Shown here: piece after piece, positions 18,321 to 27,213 of the stretch
Layout: every line of letters begins with the position of its first letter
How positions within the stretch are numbered: the first letter of the stretch is position 1
Origin: Candidatus Kryptonium thompsonii
GTDB lineage: Bacteria; Bacteroidota; Ignavibacteria; Kryptoniales; Kryptoniaceae
Assembly (NCBI GenBank): GCA_001442925.1
Contig: LDXX01000001.1
Span: 62,001 to 126,000 of the forward strand
Length of the DNA stretch: 64,000 nt
Direction: 5' to 3'
Notes under the pieces: model-generated
Database searches by the model: none
What the model saw: the letters and a program-made list of their open reading frames with translations, nothing else
What the model was told of the DNA's origin: nothing
Program-made: the position numbers and the translations under genes

Positions 18321-18784
18321 CCAAGATATTTGTCTTCCTCTATTTTAAATAATTCAACGACCTCTTTTGGATCTTTAGCATTGATCAATTTATCGCGGAA
18401 GTTGTTATCATTCATGAGCTTTGAAATCCGGCTTAAAAGCTTTATATGGGGTCCGACCATGTTATCCCTTCCAACCAACAAAAATATAAGACGAACGGGC
18501 TCACCATCAAGTGAATCGTAATCAATTGGTTTCTTTGTAATGGCAAAAGCAGCAACAATATCAGTGACGGCATCCGTCTTCCCATGCGGGACAGCAAAAC
18601 CTTTCCCAACACCTGTCGTCATTATCTTCTCCCTTTCAAAAACCGCTTCTCTCACCTTGTTTATATTTATCACTTTATCAGATTTAGCAATTAAATCAAT
18701 AAGTGCGTTTATCGCATCTTCTTTTGATGAAACATCTAAACCAACAATTACAAAATCTTCTGTTAAAATATCACTGATTTTCAC
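18317..18784 (-). CDS. PTS EIIA (fructose/nitrogen type) domain protein
   Basis: EIIA of the mannitol/fructose/PtsN class, 155 residues. The phosphorylated histidine lies in TGVGKGFAVPHGK (His67 counted from the start used). No EIIB or EIIC genes are near, which suggests a regulatory PtsN-like role rather than sugar import. The frame extends 6 bp to a TTG at 18790; I prefer the GTG at 18784 because an AAGG sequence sits 6 bases before it. It is coupled to hisS by a 4-bp overlap. Confidence 0.88.
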   Translation of the reverse strand: MKISDILTEDFVIVGLDVSSKEDAINALIDLIAKSDKVININKVREAVFEREKIMTTGVGKGFAVPHGKTDAVTDIVAAFAITKKPIDYDSLDGEPVRLIFLLVGRDNMVGPHIKLLSRISKLMNDNNFRDKLINAKDPKEVVELFKIEEDKYLG

Positions 18785-18806
18785 TTTCAACCTTAACTTT
18801 ATTTTT

Positions 18807-21326
18807 CTACCGTGATTTCATCCAAAATTCAACTTTATTAGAGTAATCTTCAAGTAACTGTTCAACTCTCTTTTCATCGTCTGATTCTGCAAACAAATGA
18901 ACCTCATTTCGTTGTCTATCAGGCAAAATTAAAATCCAGGTAATATCATCCATAAATATCTTAACACCATCGATGAGCTGTCTTTTATACCCTTCCGACT
19001 CAAGCGTTGCAAGCCGCATCACCTTCCCTTTCAAATCTCGCGGACAGGACACAAGTTTATGCTTGAAGAATAGCCTTGGTAATGATTTCTCAACCTCCCC
19101 TATCTTCATTCCAGTTATTGCCATCAGTTCAAGAATCTTCGATATTGAAAACATCCCATCGGAAGCGAAGAGAAACTCTGGGAATATGAAACCACCTTTT
19201 GTTCCTCCAACAAACTTTATATCTGGATCTTTTAAGACCGCCTCCATCATTCCATAATGCGAATCCTTTGTCCTTACAACTTCAACCCCGTATTCACTTG
19301 CGATCATGTCAACCTCAAGAGATGCAGTAATTGGAACAGCAATTTTCTTAACCCTATCGCGATTCGCTTCAAGATACAACTTTACAACTACAGAGAGAAG
19401 CCGATTATTTTCAATAAACTTTCCACGCTCATCGATAACCCAAATCCTTTCTGCTCCAGGGTTAAGCATGAAGCCAACATCATAGCGAATTGATGTAACG
19501 ATTTGAGATAATTCACTCACCGCTTTTTTGAATTCTTCCTCATCTTTTGTCAGTTTTGATGGATCAAGGTATGCATTTAAAGAGATGACTTGACATCCAA
19601 GCTTTCCAAGTATGTTCGGAAAAATGGTGACAGCAACACCGTTTGAATAATCGATTACAATTTTAAAATTTCGCTTTTTGATGGCATCAACATTTAAAGC
19701 AGATAAAAACTCCTCAACATAACCCTCCGAAACTCTAACTGGAAAATTGATCGTCCCAACTTTACTATAGTGAACTCGTGGAAAGTCCTCACCAAAGAAC
19801 AATCTCTCAATTGCTTTTGCCTTGCTCGCTGGCAGATCGCTACCGTTTGAGTCAAAGAAAATGATATCAGTTTGATGCTTGTCCACAGGCGATTTCCTGA
19901 CATGTACTCCTCCAGCATATCTTCCGCTGCGAAGTTCGTGCCTAACCATTGGAATTGAAGCAATTCTTAAATCGTCAACATCAAGTCCAGCGGAAATGAG
20001 CCCACAGATCAAAGCACGATTCATCATCCTTGAAACATTATCAGCATCTCGACTTACAAGAACTGTTTTTCCCTGCCCAAGAAACGCCCCAAAAGCTGCA
20101 CCAAGCTTTGCCCCAAATTCAGGAGTCATTTCAATATTAGAAATACCACTCACCCTTGATTCCGTAAAAAGCTCCTTAAGCCATTTATCTTCCCAAACCA
20201 AACTTTTTGATAAAACGGAATCATCTTCAACAACTTTCCATGGCCAAAGCTTTATGTTTGACATTAACTTTGCCCTATTTCCAATTGTGCAATGATCACT
20301 GATGAAAACATTCTCGTTTATCTCAACCCCTTCCCCTATTGTGCATTCATACCCAACAACATCGAGCGTCAACCTTGCTCGATCCTTAATCTTTGTCCCA
20401 TTCCAGATGACAGAATTAATAATCTCACAATTATCCCCAATCTCACAATTGGAACCAATCACCGAATTAACTATCTTCACATTTTTCCCAATTTTTGCAT
20501 TTTCACCGATGACAACAACCCCTTCAAATCTATCATAATTTTCAACCTGTGTATTTTTGCCAATGTATATACTTGCCTTTTCAATGTTTATTCTTTCACC
20601 ATAAATTTCAACATTAACAACTCCAGAGAGACAATCAAGATGCGCCTCTAAATAATCTCCCAAAGTTCCGATATCACGCCAATAGCTATCCGTTGAAAAA
20701 CCATAAAACGGAAGTTTTTTCTCAAGCAAAATTGGAAAAAGGTTTTTACTAAAGTCAAATTCTTGCTTATACGGAACGAATTCAAGCACTGATGGATTAA
20801 GAACATAAATTCCAGTGTTAATCGTATCACTGAAAACCTCACCCCAACTTGGCTTTTCAAGAAATCGAACAATTTCACCAGTATCCTTAACTATAACGAT
20901 CCCATAAGGAAGTGGATTCTTAACCCTTGTGAGAACTATTGTCGCCATTGATTTTTTATCAAAATGATAATCTATCGCTTTTGAAATATCTATGTCCGTC
21001 AAAACATCACCACTTATCACGACAAATTCATCATTTCCTATTAAGTCACTTGCATTTCTAACGCTTCCAGCGGTCCCGAAATCAGCTTCAGCTTTTACAT
21101 ACGAAATTTTTACTCCAAAATCTTTCCCATCCTTAAAATAGTTCATTATTATTTCGGGATAATAGTAAACAAGAGCAATTATCTCGGTAATTCCGTGTTT
21201 TTTCAACAAGGTAATTATTCTATGCATAACTGGAATATTCACAATTGGAACCATTGGTTTAGGTGTGTTCATTGTCAAAGGTCTTAGCCGAGTTCCAAAG
21301 CCACCAGCCATTATAACTGCTTTCAT
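18807..21326 (-). CDS. nucleotidyltransferase / left-handed beta-helix / phosphohexomutase-like fusion (mannose-1-phosphate guanylyltransferase type)
   Basis: An 839-residue three-part protein. Residues 1-235 are a sugar-phosphate nucleotidyltransferase with GGFGTRLRPLT (8-18) and the metal-binding GD pair at 106-107. Residues 250-375 are hexapeptide repeats. Residues 385-839 resemble phosphoglucomutase/phosphomannomutase. In the mutase part the usual catalytic TASHNP is replaced by HVRKSPVDK at about 475-483, so this half may be inactive or altered. Fusions of this length are known in several phyla and usually annotated as mannose-1-phosphate guanylyltransferase. Product could be GDP-mannose or another NDP-sugar for surface glycan. 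Confidence 0.88.
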   Translation of the reverse strand: MKAVIMAGGFGTRLRPLTMNTPKPMVPIVNIPVMHRIITLLKKHGITEIIALVYYYPEIIMNYFKDGKDFGVKISYVKAEADFGTAGSVRNASDLIGNDEFVVISGDVLTDIDISKAIDYHFDKKSMATIVLTRVKNPLPYGIVIVKDTGEIVRFLEKPSWGEVFSDTINTGIYVLNPSVLEFVPYKQEFDFSKNLFPILLEKKLPFYGFSTDSYWRDIGTLGDYLEAHLDCLSGVVNVEIYGERINIEKASIYIGKNTQVENYDRFEGVVVIGENAKIGKNVKIVNSVIGSNCEIGDNCEIINSVIWNGTKIKDRARLTLDVVGYECTIGEGVEINENVFISDHCTIGNRAKLMSNIKLWPWKVVEDDSVLSKSLVWEDKWLKELFTESRVSGISNIEMTPEFGAKLGAAFGAFLGQGKTVLVSRDADNVSRMMNRALICGLISAGLDVDDLRIASIPMVRHELRSGRYAGGVHVRKSPVDKHQTDIIFFDSNGSDLPASKAKAIERLFFGEDFPRVHYSKVGTINFPVRVSEGYVEEFLSALNVDAIKKRNFKIVIDYSNGVAVTIFPNILGKLGCQVISLNAYLDPSKLTKDEEEFKKAVSELSQIVTSIRYDVGFMLNPGAERIWVIDERGKFIENNRLLSVVVKLYLEANRDRVKKIAVPITASLEVDMIASEYGVEVVRTKDSHYGMMEAVLKDPDIKFVGGTKGGFIFPEFLFASDGMFSISKILELMAITGMKIGEVEKSLPRLFFKHKLVSCPRDLKGKVMRLATLESEGYKRQLIDGVKIFMDDITWILILPDRQRNEVHLFAESDDEKRVEQLLEDYSNKVEFWMKSR

Positions 21327-21410
21327 AACAATAAATGCCCAGATATAATTTTCACTTTTAGGTTAAATATAACATAAAGAAAGTAATTTAACAATCTCCT
21401 ATAAGTTGAC

Positions 21411-22883
21411 TCAACTTAAAGTTCGCAGTTTGCTGTGTCTATAACCATAAGTAAAGTAAATCAACAAACCGATGGAAAGCCATACAATAAAGCGAATCCA
21501 TGTTATCAATGGCAGACTTAACATAAGGTAAAAACATGTTAAAATAGCAAGTATTGGGACAAATGGGACAAGCGGGGTTTTGAATTGTCTCGGTGCGTTT
21601 GGATTTGTATATCTTAATACGAGAACACCAGCAGAAGTTAAAACAAATGCAAAGAGAGTTCCAATATTTGTGAGTTCAGCAGCTTCACCAATATCTGCAA
21701 ATCCAGCTGGTATAGCTACAAAGATGCCAGTTAAAATTGTTGTTACATGTGGCGTTTTAAATTTCGGATGAATTTTAGCAAACCATTTAGGCAAGAGCCC
21801 ATCCCGTGCCATTGAGAAAAATATTCTCGGCTGACCAAGTTGAAACACAAGCAATACAGCGGTTGTCGATACAACAGCTCCGAAGGAAACAATTCCAGCT
21901 GCCCAATTTAACCCAATGCTATTAAAAGCTTTGGCAAGCGGTTCTGGAACATTTAACTCAGAATAGTGTATCATCCCAGTAAGCACAATTGCAACAGCGA
22001 TGTAAAGTATTGTAGTTATAACAAGCGATGTTATTATCCCTATCGGCAGGTTTTTCTGCGGATTTTTTGTTTCTTCCGCCGCTGTTGAGATTGCATCAAA
22101 GCCAATATAAGCAAAAAATACGAGCGCTGCTCCAGTCATTATACCTTTCCATCCATTTGGTGCAAAAGGTTGCCAATTCTCAGGCTTGACATAAAAAGCA
22201 CCAACCACAATGAAAAAAAGCAAAATGGCAAGTTTTATAAATACCATAATCGCATTAAAAGCAGAACTCTCCCTTATACCTATCACAAGTATAACTGTTA
22301 TCAAAGCAACTATTCCAAATGCAGGCAGATTAAAAATTATAGGTATTGTTGTATTTAAAAACGGAATTGTTATATGCGGAGCTGAATTTAAAATCTCTGG
22401 CGTGTTCATCGCCCTGACATAATCTGTGGATAACCATGCTGGTATCGTAATTCCAAACCCTCTAAGTAATTCAACAAAATACGCCGACCAGCTGATAGCA
22501 ACAGCAATGTTCCCAACCGCATATTCAAGAATTAAATCCCATCCAATTATCCAAGCGATAAACTCACCAAATGCCGCATATGAATATGTATAGGCGCTTC
22601 CTGAAATTGGGAGCATCGATGCAAATTCAGCGTAGCACAGTGCAGCAAAGCCACAGGCAAAAGCAGTTATAATAAAAGAGATCACAATCGCAGGGCCAGC
22701 ACCGACATGATGTGCTCCACCTGCAGATGCGGTCCCAGTGAGCGCAAAAATTCCCGCCCCAATTATTGCTCCAATTCCCAAGGCAGTTAAATCAATAGCA
22801 CTTAAAGCTCTCTTAAGGCGATTTTCCCCGCTTTCAGCTTCGCTTAAAATTTGTGCTATAGTTTTTTTGCGGAATAAATTCAC
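21411..22883 (-). CDS. amino acid permease (APC superfamily, cationic amino acid transporter-like)
   Basis: Integral membrane transporter of about 490 residues with roughly 12-13 helices. It has the APC signature GIGAIIGAGIFALTG in helix 1 and FFAYIGFDAISTAAEETKNP in helix 6. The substrate is an amino acid taken up by proton symport or exchange; which one is unclear. The frame opens at a TTG (22895), but the GTG at 22883 has GGAG exactly 6 bases upstream (22890-22893), so I use it. It lies 22 bp behind the tryptophanase gene, which points to tryptophan or other aromatic amino acids. Confidence 0.92.
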   Translation of the reverse strand: MNLFRKKTIAQILSEAESGENRLKRALSAIDLTALGIGAIIGAGIFALTGTASAGGAHHVGAGPAIVISFIITAFACGFAALCYAEFASMLPISGSAYTYSYAAFGEFIAWIIGWDLILEYAVGNIAVAISWSAYFVELLRGFGITIPAWLSTDYVRAMNTPEILNSAPHITIPFLNTTIPIIFNLPAFGIVALITVILVIGIRESSAFNAIMVFIKLAILLFFIVVGAFYVKPENWQPFAPNGWKGIMTGAALVFFAYIGFDAISTAAEETKNPQKNLPIGIITSLVITTILYIAVAIVLTGMIHYSELNVPEPLAKAFNSIGLNWAAGIVSFGAVVSTTAVLLVFQLGQPRIFFSMARDGLLPKWFAKIHPKFKTPHVTTILTGIFVAIPAGFADIGEAAELTNIGTLFAFVLTSAGVLVLRYTNPNAPRQFKTPLVPFVPILAILTCFYLMLSLPLITWIRFIVWLSIGLLIYFTYGYRHSKLRTLS

Positions 22884-22905
22884 CGTTTTCTCCAAAATTT
22901 TATTT

Positions 22906-24288
22906 TCAATTTATTGGTTCAAACTTCGCCGTGAAATGCCTTAAAAGTGGCGCCTCCCAAACAATTTTATAACCTTTCAATTTATCTCTGTTTCTATAAA
23001 CCTCAGTTATAACTTCAATAACATAATCAATGTGACTTTGAGTATAAACCCTTCGCGGTATGGCAAGCCGTACAAGCTCCATTGTATGTGGGATGAACTT
23101 GCCAGTTTCTTTGTCTCTTCGCCCAAACATTACACTGCCAATTTCAACACTTCTTATGCCTCCAACTCTATAAAGTTCAACAACGACAGATTGACCAGGA
23201 AACTGCTCAGGTGGAATGTGGGGAGCAAACCTTTTGGCATCAAGATAAACTGCATGACCGCCTGGTGGAATTAAAACTGGAATACCACGGTCTATTAATT
23301 TCTCAGCTAAATACTCAACTGATCTTATTCTGTAGATCAAATAATTTTCATCAAGTACCTCCTCAAGTCCCTGGGCTATTGCCTCAAGATCTCGCCCTGC
23401 AAGCCCACCATAAGTTGGGAATCCTTCAGTGACAATCAAAACATTTCTCGCCTTCAACGCAAGCTCATCATCGTTCATAGCGAGAAATCCACCTATATTT
23501 GCAAATGCATCTTTCTTCGCACTCATTGTGCAACCATCAGCATAAGAAAACATTTCCCTGACTATCTCGAGAATGCTTTTATTCTCATACCCTTTCTCCC
23601 TTTTCTTTATAAAGTAAGCATTCTCAGCAAACCTACAGGCATCTAAAAAAAGCGGAATCCCATATTTATTGCAAACTTCCCTAACCTCTCGAATATTTTG
23701 CATCGAAACTGGTTGACCGCCGTTGGAATTATTTGTTACAGTTAACATAACAAGGGGAATATTTTCGGGTCCTTTTTCTTTTATAAAACTTTCAAGACGC
23801 TCAACATCCATATTTCCCTTAAACGGATGCCATACATCTGGTTGAATTCCTTCTGGAATTGGCAAATCAACCGCAGTACCACCAACAAATTCAATATTCG
23901 CTCGTGTTGTATCAAAGTGCGTATTATTTGGAATATACTTCCCTGGCCCAGCAACAATCGAAAATAAAATTTTCTCCGCTGCTCTTCCTTGATGTACAGG
24001 AATGATATGCTTAAATCCCATTATTTTCTTTATAACGCTTTCAAATCTGAAAAAGCTTTTCGAACCAGCATATGATTCATCGCCGTCCATAATCCCAGCC
24101 CACTGCTTCGAGCTCATCGCATTTGTCCCGCTATCTGTCAAAAGATCAATTATTACATCCTCAGCAGGGATATTAAAAACATTGTAGCCAGCCCTTTTCA
24201 GTATTTCCTCCCTTTCTTTCTCGGTCGTGAATTTAATAGGTTCAACAACTTTAATTTTGAAAGGTTCAATTATTGTTTTGAACTTCAT
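22906..24288 (-). CDS. tnaA: tryptophanase (PLP-dependent beta-eliminating lyase)
   Basis: Splits tryptophan to indole, pyruvate and ammonia. The 460-residue protein aligns end to end with tryptophanase and tyrosine phenol-lyase; the PLP lysine is in TMSAKKDAF (Lys259). The two enzymes differ at two known positions. Tyrosine phenol-lyase has Thr124 (FTTT) and Arg381. Here the equivalents are Asp126 (FDTT) and Ile383 (SVEIGS), as in tryptophanase. Other stretches such as YGGLAGRD look more like the lyase, so the call depends on those specificity residues. A short AGGTG precedes ATG by 5 bases. The permease gene follows at once. Confidence 0.85.
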   Translation of the reverse strand: MKFKTIIEPFKIKVVEPIKFTTEKEREEILKRAGYNVFNIPAEDVIIDLLTDSGTNAMSSKQWAGIMDGDESYAGSKSFFRFESVIKKIMGFKHIIPVHQGRAAEKILFSIVAGPGKYIPNNTHFDTTRANIEFVGGTAVDLPIPEGIQPDVWHPFKGNMDVERLESFIKEKGPENIPLVMLTVTNNSNGGQPVSMQNIREVREVCNKYGIPLFLDACRFAENAYFIKKREKGYENKSILEIVREMFSYADGCTMSAKKDAFANIGGFLAMNDDELALKARNVLIVTEGFPTYGGLAGRDLEAIAQGLEEVLDENYLIYRIRSVEYLAEKLIDRGIPVLIPPGGHAVYLDAKRFAPHIPPEQFPGQSVVVELYRVGGIRSVEIGSVMFGRRDKETGKFIPHTMELVRLAIPRRVYTQSHIDYVIEVITEVYRNRDKLKGYKIVWEAPLLRHFTAKFEPIN

Positions 24289-24301
24289 GTTAGCACCTAT
24301 T

Positions 24302-26254
24302 CTATTTTATTAAAACCATTTTTTTAAAGCCACGATAAACTAATTTACTGCCATCAGATACTCTCAATTCATAAAAGTATACACCAGACGAAATTTCATC
24401 AGCTACAAAGTGAATATTGTATTTCCCCGAACCAAGTTCACTACTAAAAGCCTTTCGTATCTCTCTGCCAAGAACATCAAAAATTTTAAGCTCACATAGA
24501 TAAACCTTAGAGCCACCTGCGATTTCAAAAGAAATTGTGGTAGATGAATTAAACGGGTTTGGGTAGTTTTGATGCAAACTAAAGTCAAAGGGCAAAGGAA
24601 GATTAACTTCCTTGGATGGAAATGAAAGAACTTTCTTCAAAATTTTTCCATTGGGATCAATTTGAACTTTTATATCACCTAAAGCGCTCAAACGATTTAA
24701 AGTGATTATGTATACAGTATCTGCGGAATATGTCCAAAATGTTAAAATCGTATCTAAATTCTTCGCTTGAATTTTAAACTCAATTGGAAACCTAAAAATA
24801 ATCGCATTTCTTTGTGTCTGTCGCAGATTTATAAAGAGGGTATCATAATTCGCAAAAGAAACTGAAAAATCAAGCACTGGATATCCAGCTTCGTAAACCC
24901 ACTGATTAAAAAACCATGATAAATCTTCACCAGTGATGTCATTTACAACTTGAATAAACTTTTGCGTCGTCCCAGTTCCATAAGCATATCTTCTCCCCCA
25001 CTCTTGAAGAACGGCGAAAAAAGCAGAATCACCAATTAAATTTCTTAACATATGCAAAACCCACGCACCCTTATAATAAACAGCCGTTCCAAAAAGTCTC
25101 CCAGAAGGTGGATTATAAATTGGATATCTAATAATTGAATCTTCCCAAAAGTAAGCTTTTGCCCAGTATTCCAGCTTTGATTTAAAAGCTTCGAAACCAT
25201 ATTTGTATTCTGTGTATAAAGCATCGCCGTAAGAAGCAAAACCCTCATTCAACCAAATCTCAGCCCAAGTTTCACATGTCACAAGGTCACCCCACCATTG
25301 ATGAGCAAGCTCATGAGCTATACCGCCTTCGGAGTTACCGTCGAGCCATTTTCTATGAATCGTCGTCATCGTTTGATGTTCCATTCCACCATACCTGAAG
25401 GGATATACAGCAACCATTCCATATTTCTCAAACGGATATTCACCAAATTTCAATGAGAAAAATTTCATCATATCGACGACATTTTTAAACGCCGAAACCG
25501 CCTTGAGCGAATCCTCACGCCAAACATAATATTTAACTTCAATTGAGTCGGAAGGATTAGAAACCTTGTGATACCAATCTGAAAATGTTATATATTCTGA
25601 AACCGCAAAGGCAATTAAATATGTTGACATTGGATGTTTTGAACGCCAATGAAAGATTCTTTCGTTTCCATTAATTTCATCACGAATTAACAAACCATTT
25701 GACGCAACAAGATAGCTACTTCTAACTTTTATAATCAAATCGACCTTCGCTTTATCCCATGGTTCGTCATAACATGGCAACCAATACCTTGCATCGGATG
25801 GTTCGCTCATGGTATATGCTATGTCGGATGGGAGATTGGGAGATACCTCATCGCTTCTATAAAAGTAAAAGCCACGCTCCAAATCTGACCTGCGCTGAAA
25901 GTAAATTGCAACGATCAATGTTTCACCTTGAGAGATTAGGGATGGGAAAATTATTTTTAAATTTTCGTAGTTTTGTTGATAACCTAATTTATTCTCGGAC
26001 AAAAAAACTGAATCAATTTGAATCACACCACTTGCTGAATGAATATTAATTTCGTTTGAGCTTTTATTCAGGACAAGTTTTATTTTAACATAGCCGTTAT
26101 AATATCCATTTCGTTGCATAAGTCCCTCATAAAGGTCGATGAAAATCTCATAATGAAGGACATCAAATTCATTCCGCCCCTCTGAGATCAACGGGCTTGC
26201 AATTAAAATTAACAAAATAGCGTTCCAAAGGCAAAACCTTGAAAATTTATTCAT
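24302..26254 (-). CDS. secreted M1 family metallo-aminopeptidase with C-terminal sorting domain
   Basis: A 650-residue protein with an N-terminal signal peptide. The gluzincin active site HELAHQWWGD (His314, Glu315, His318) is followed 18 residues later by the third ligand Glu337. The exopeptidase motif appears as GGMEH (289-293). The last 80 residues hold NYPNPFNSST, KIFDVLGREIRK and SGVYFYELRV, a typical type A type IX sorting domain, so the enzyme is probably exported across the outer membrane. It would remove N-terminal residues from peptides. Its start overlaps the stop of the upstream transporter gene by 4 bp (ATGA). Confidence 0.95.
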   Translation of the reverse strand: MNKFSRFCLWNAILLILIASPLISEGRNEFDVLHYEIFIDLYEGLMQRNGYYNGYVKIKLVLNKSSNEINIHSASGVIQIDSVFLSENKLGYQQNYENLKIIFPSLISQGETLIVAIYFQRRSDLERGFYFYRSDEVSPNLPSDIAYTMSEPSDARYWLPCYDEPWDKAKVDLIIKVRSSYLVASNGLLIRDEINGNERIFHWRSKHPMSTYLIAFAVSEYITFSDWYHKVSNPSDSIEVKYYVWREDSLKAVSAFKNVVDMMKFFSLKFGEYPFEKYGMVAVYPFRYGGMEHQTMTTIHRKWLDGNSEGGIAHELAHQWWGDLVTCETWAEIWLNEGFASYGDALYTEYKYGFEAFKSKLEYWAKAYFWEDSIIRYPIYNPPSGRLFGTAVYYKGAWVLHMLRNLIGDSAFFAVLQEWGRRYAYGTGTTQKFIQVVNDITGEDLSWFFNQWVYEAGYPVLDFSVSFANYDTLFINLRQTQRNAIIFRFPIEFKIQAKNLDTILTFWTYSADTVYIITLNRLSALGDIKVQIDPNGKILKKVLSFPSKEVNLPLPFDFSLHQNYPNPFNSSTTISFEIAGGSKVYLCELKIFDVLGREIRKAFSSELGSGKYNIHFVADEISSGVYFYELRVSDGSKLVYRGFKKMVLIK

Positions 26255-27198
26255 TTCTTCTCTTTAAAATTTGTAATTTTTTTCACCAAAAAGTATGAGT
26301 TAACTAACAGCATCCCTATCAAAATCAACACAGCCCCTATTAAAATGTTCGCTGTTATATTCTCCTTTCCGATGAACACACCGATTAAGATCGCAAAAAC
26401 AGGAGTTAAAAAAGCGGTCAAAGACATTATAATTGCTGGAACTTTTTTCAATAGCCAATAATAAACTGTAAATGTCACAATTGAACCAAAAATTCCAAGA
26501 TAAATTACACTGCCTATCCCTTTAACTCCAAATTTAATCGTATCCCAATTTTCGAAAATACTTGATATGATGAAAAGGATCAACCCACTTAAAGTTAACG
26601 GAAGAAAATTAATTGCAAGTGGATGAATTGCACCGCCAAATCTTTTAACCATGATTAAAGATGAAGCATTAAAAAGAGCGCTGAAAATAACAGCTATCAT
26701 ACTTATTACAAATTTTTCAGACTCAAAAGACAAAACGCCACCGAAATGCTGAAGGTCAATGTTAAAAATAAACACAACTCCAGCGAAACCAATAAACAAG
26801 CCAATCCCTTGAATTAAATTTAAATCTTCCTTTAGAAAGATCTTTGAAAAAATTGCCGCAAAAAATGGCATCGTTGCAAAAAGTATACTTGCCAGATTGC
26901 TTGGGATGGTCATCTCAGCCCAGTAAACAAACGAAAATGGAAGTAGAAATGAAAAGAAAGTAAGATAAAAATAAAGGAAAAGTTGCTTTTCATTTACTGG
27001 AACTTGAATGTTAAGTTTCTTCAATAAAATCAGAAGAACAATTCCAGCAAGTAAAAAACGCATCGATAGAGAAAACAAAGTCGGCAGTTCCTGCAATCCG
27101 ACTTTTATCGTAAACCATGTCGAACCCCATATGAAACATATCAAAACAAACAAAAAGATTTTAATTCCATTCTTTTCTAAGAGATTTTGAATCTTCAT
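26251..27198 (-). CDS. EamA/DMT family transporter
   Basis: A 315-residue inner-membrane protein with ten predicted helices in two EamA halves (ICFIWGSTWFTIKVGLQ in the first, GSVIYLGIFGSIVTF in the second). The family exports amino acids or metabolites or moves nucleotide sugars; substrate unknown. It is read together with the M1 aminopeptidase through a 4-bp ATGA overlap, and follows the M14 peptidase gene by 15 bp, so three exported-peptide-related genes form one block. Confidence 0.9.
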   Translation of the reverse strand: MKIQNLLEKNGIKIFLFVLICFIWGSTWFTIKVGLQELPTLFSLSMRFLLAGIVLLILLKKLNIQVPVNEKQLFLYFYLTFFSFLLPFSFVYWAEMTIPSNLASILFATMPFFAAIFSKIFLKEDLNLIQGIGLFIGFAGVVFIFNIDLQHFGGVLSFESEKFVISMIAVIFSALFNASSLIMVKRFGGAIHPLAINFLPLTLSGLILFIISSIFENWDTIKFGVKGIGSVIYLGIFGSIVTFTVYYWLLKKVPAIIMSLTAFLTPVFAILIGVFIGKENITANILIGAVLILIGMLLVNSYFLVKKITNFKEKK

Positions 27199-27213
27199 TA
27201 ACTGATGTGCTTT

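Noticed and set aside
19879-20295. 138-codon plus-strand frame opposite the nucleotidyltransferase-mutase fusion
   Set aside because: It is entirely antisense to a clear 839-residue gene with family motifs, has a Ser/Pro-rich composition typical of a shadow frame, and no ribosome-binding site.
22906-24288. Tyrosine phenol-lyase
   Set aside because: The diagnostic Thr and Arg positions are Asp126 and Ile383, as in tryptophanase.
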